NCBI RefSeq assembly: GCF_030512175.1
Contig: NZ_JAULBL010000002.1
Coordinates: 1,982,149-2,046,148 of the forward strand
Source of the DNA: Paeniglutamicibacter sulfureus
GTDB taxonomy: Bacteria > Actinomycetota > Actinomycetes > Actinomycetales > Micrococcaceae
Reading direction: 5' to 3'
DNA: 64,000 nt
The first letter of the stretch is position 1. Each line of letters starts with the position of its first letter. Below, one piece after another: positions 64,000-64,000 of this stretch. A model generated the notes under the pieces. The model was not told the DNA's origin and did not search any database. It saw only the letters and a program-made list of their open reading frames with translations. A program made the translations under genes and the position numbers.

Positions 64000-64000
64000 C

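Overview
The window is GC-rich, densely coded chromosomal DNA from an actinobacterium. The gene set points to the Micrococcaceae (Arthrobacter, Glutamicibacter and relatives). Evidence: a SigH/RshA-type sigma and anti-sigma pair, the fused E1/E2 2-oxoglutarate dehydrogenase Kgd, the NucS mismatch endonuclease, a DUF2550 gene right after atpC, a 24-codon bL37 ribosomal protein gene, many GTG/TTG starts and frequent ATGA stop/start overlaps. This family-level placement is an inference from gene content and order. I see no rRNA, CRISPR array, prophage, integrase or insertion sequence.

Layout. 1-7.6 kb: a partial YrdB-like gene, then a leftward cluster aroA-rsgA-hisN-dtxR/mntR-like-crcB-crcB, and rightward sigH-rshA driven by a near-perfect SigH promoter, with the tiny bL37 gene and a GDSL hydrolase convergent to it. 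7.7-16.6 kb: kgd (leftward), two CNNM/CorC-type membrane proteins, and a zinc/manganese-type ABC operon whose binding-protein gene is a remnant, followed by zur (leftward). 17-26 kb: a metallo-beta-lactamase-fold protein, a cysteine-synthase-family PLP enzyme, a rhodanese, a degenerate zinc alcohol dehydrogenase, a HIT protein and the helicase hrpA. 26-37.4 kb, the accessory part: a TrpXYZ-like ABC transporter behind a perfect CRP/GlxR palindrome, a cardiolipin synthase-like protein, an esterase lacking its serine nucleophile, a DUF1801 protein, a two-component system, and a YCII/ECF-sigma pair whose sigma gene carries an in-frame amber codon. 37.6-51 kb: tRNA-Arg(CCG), argS-lysA-hom-thrC-thrB, then rho-prfA-prmC-tsaC-wecA. 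51.4-59.8 kb: the complete F1Fo ATP synthase operon (an AtpI-like gene, an AtpZ/AtpI-like gene, then atpB-E-F-H-A-G-D-C) and DUF2550. 59.9-64 kb: cspA, nagA, nucS, a small zinc-ribbon-like protein and an AI-2E family permease running off the window.

The genes mostly form conserved housekeeping blocks: aspartate-family amino acid synthesis, translation termination and tRNA modification, envelope lipid-sugar transfer, and ATP synthesis. Thiol/oxidative stress control (SigH/RshA) and metal control (Zur, MntR-like) are superimposed on these. I did not find a convincing undescribed multi-gene system. The points most worth a second look are decay events (amber sigma gene, ZnuA-like remnant, serine-less esterase, truncated alcohol dehydrogenase), the unannotated-size bL37 gene, two sequence-recognisable regulatory sites (SigH promoter, CRP/GlxR box), strong intercistronic hairpins in the atp operon, and three in-frame or intergenic short tandem repeats.
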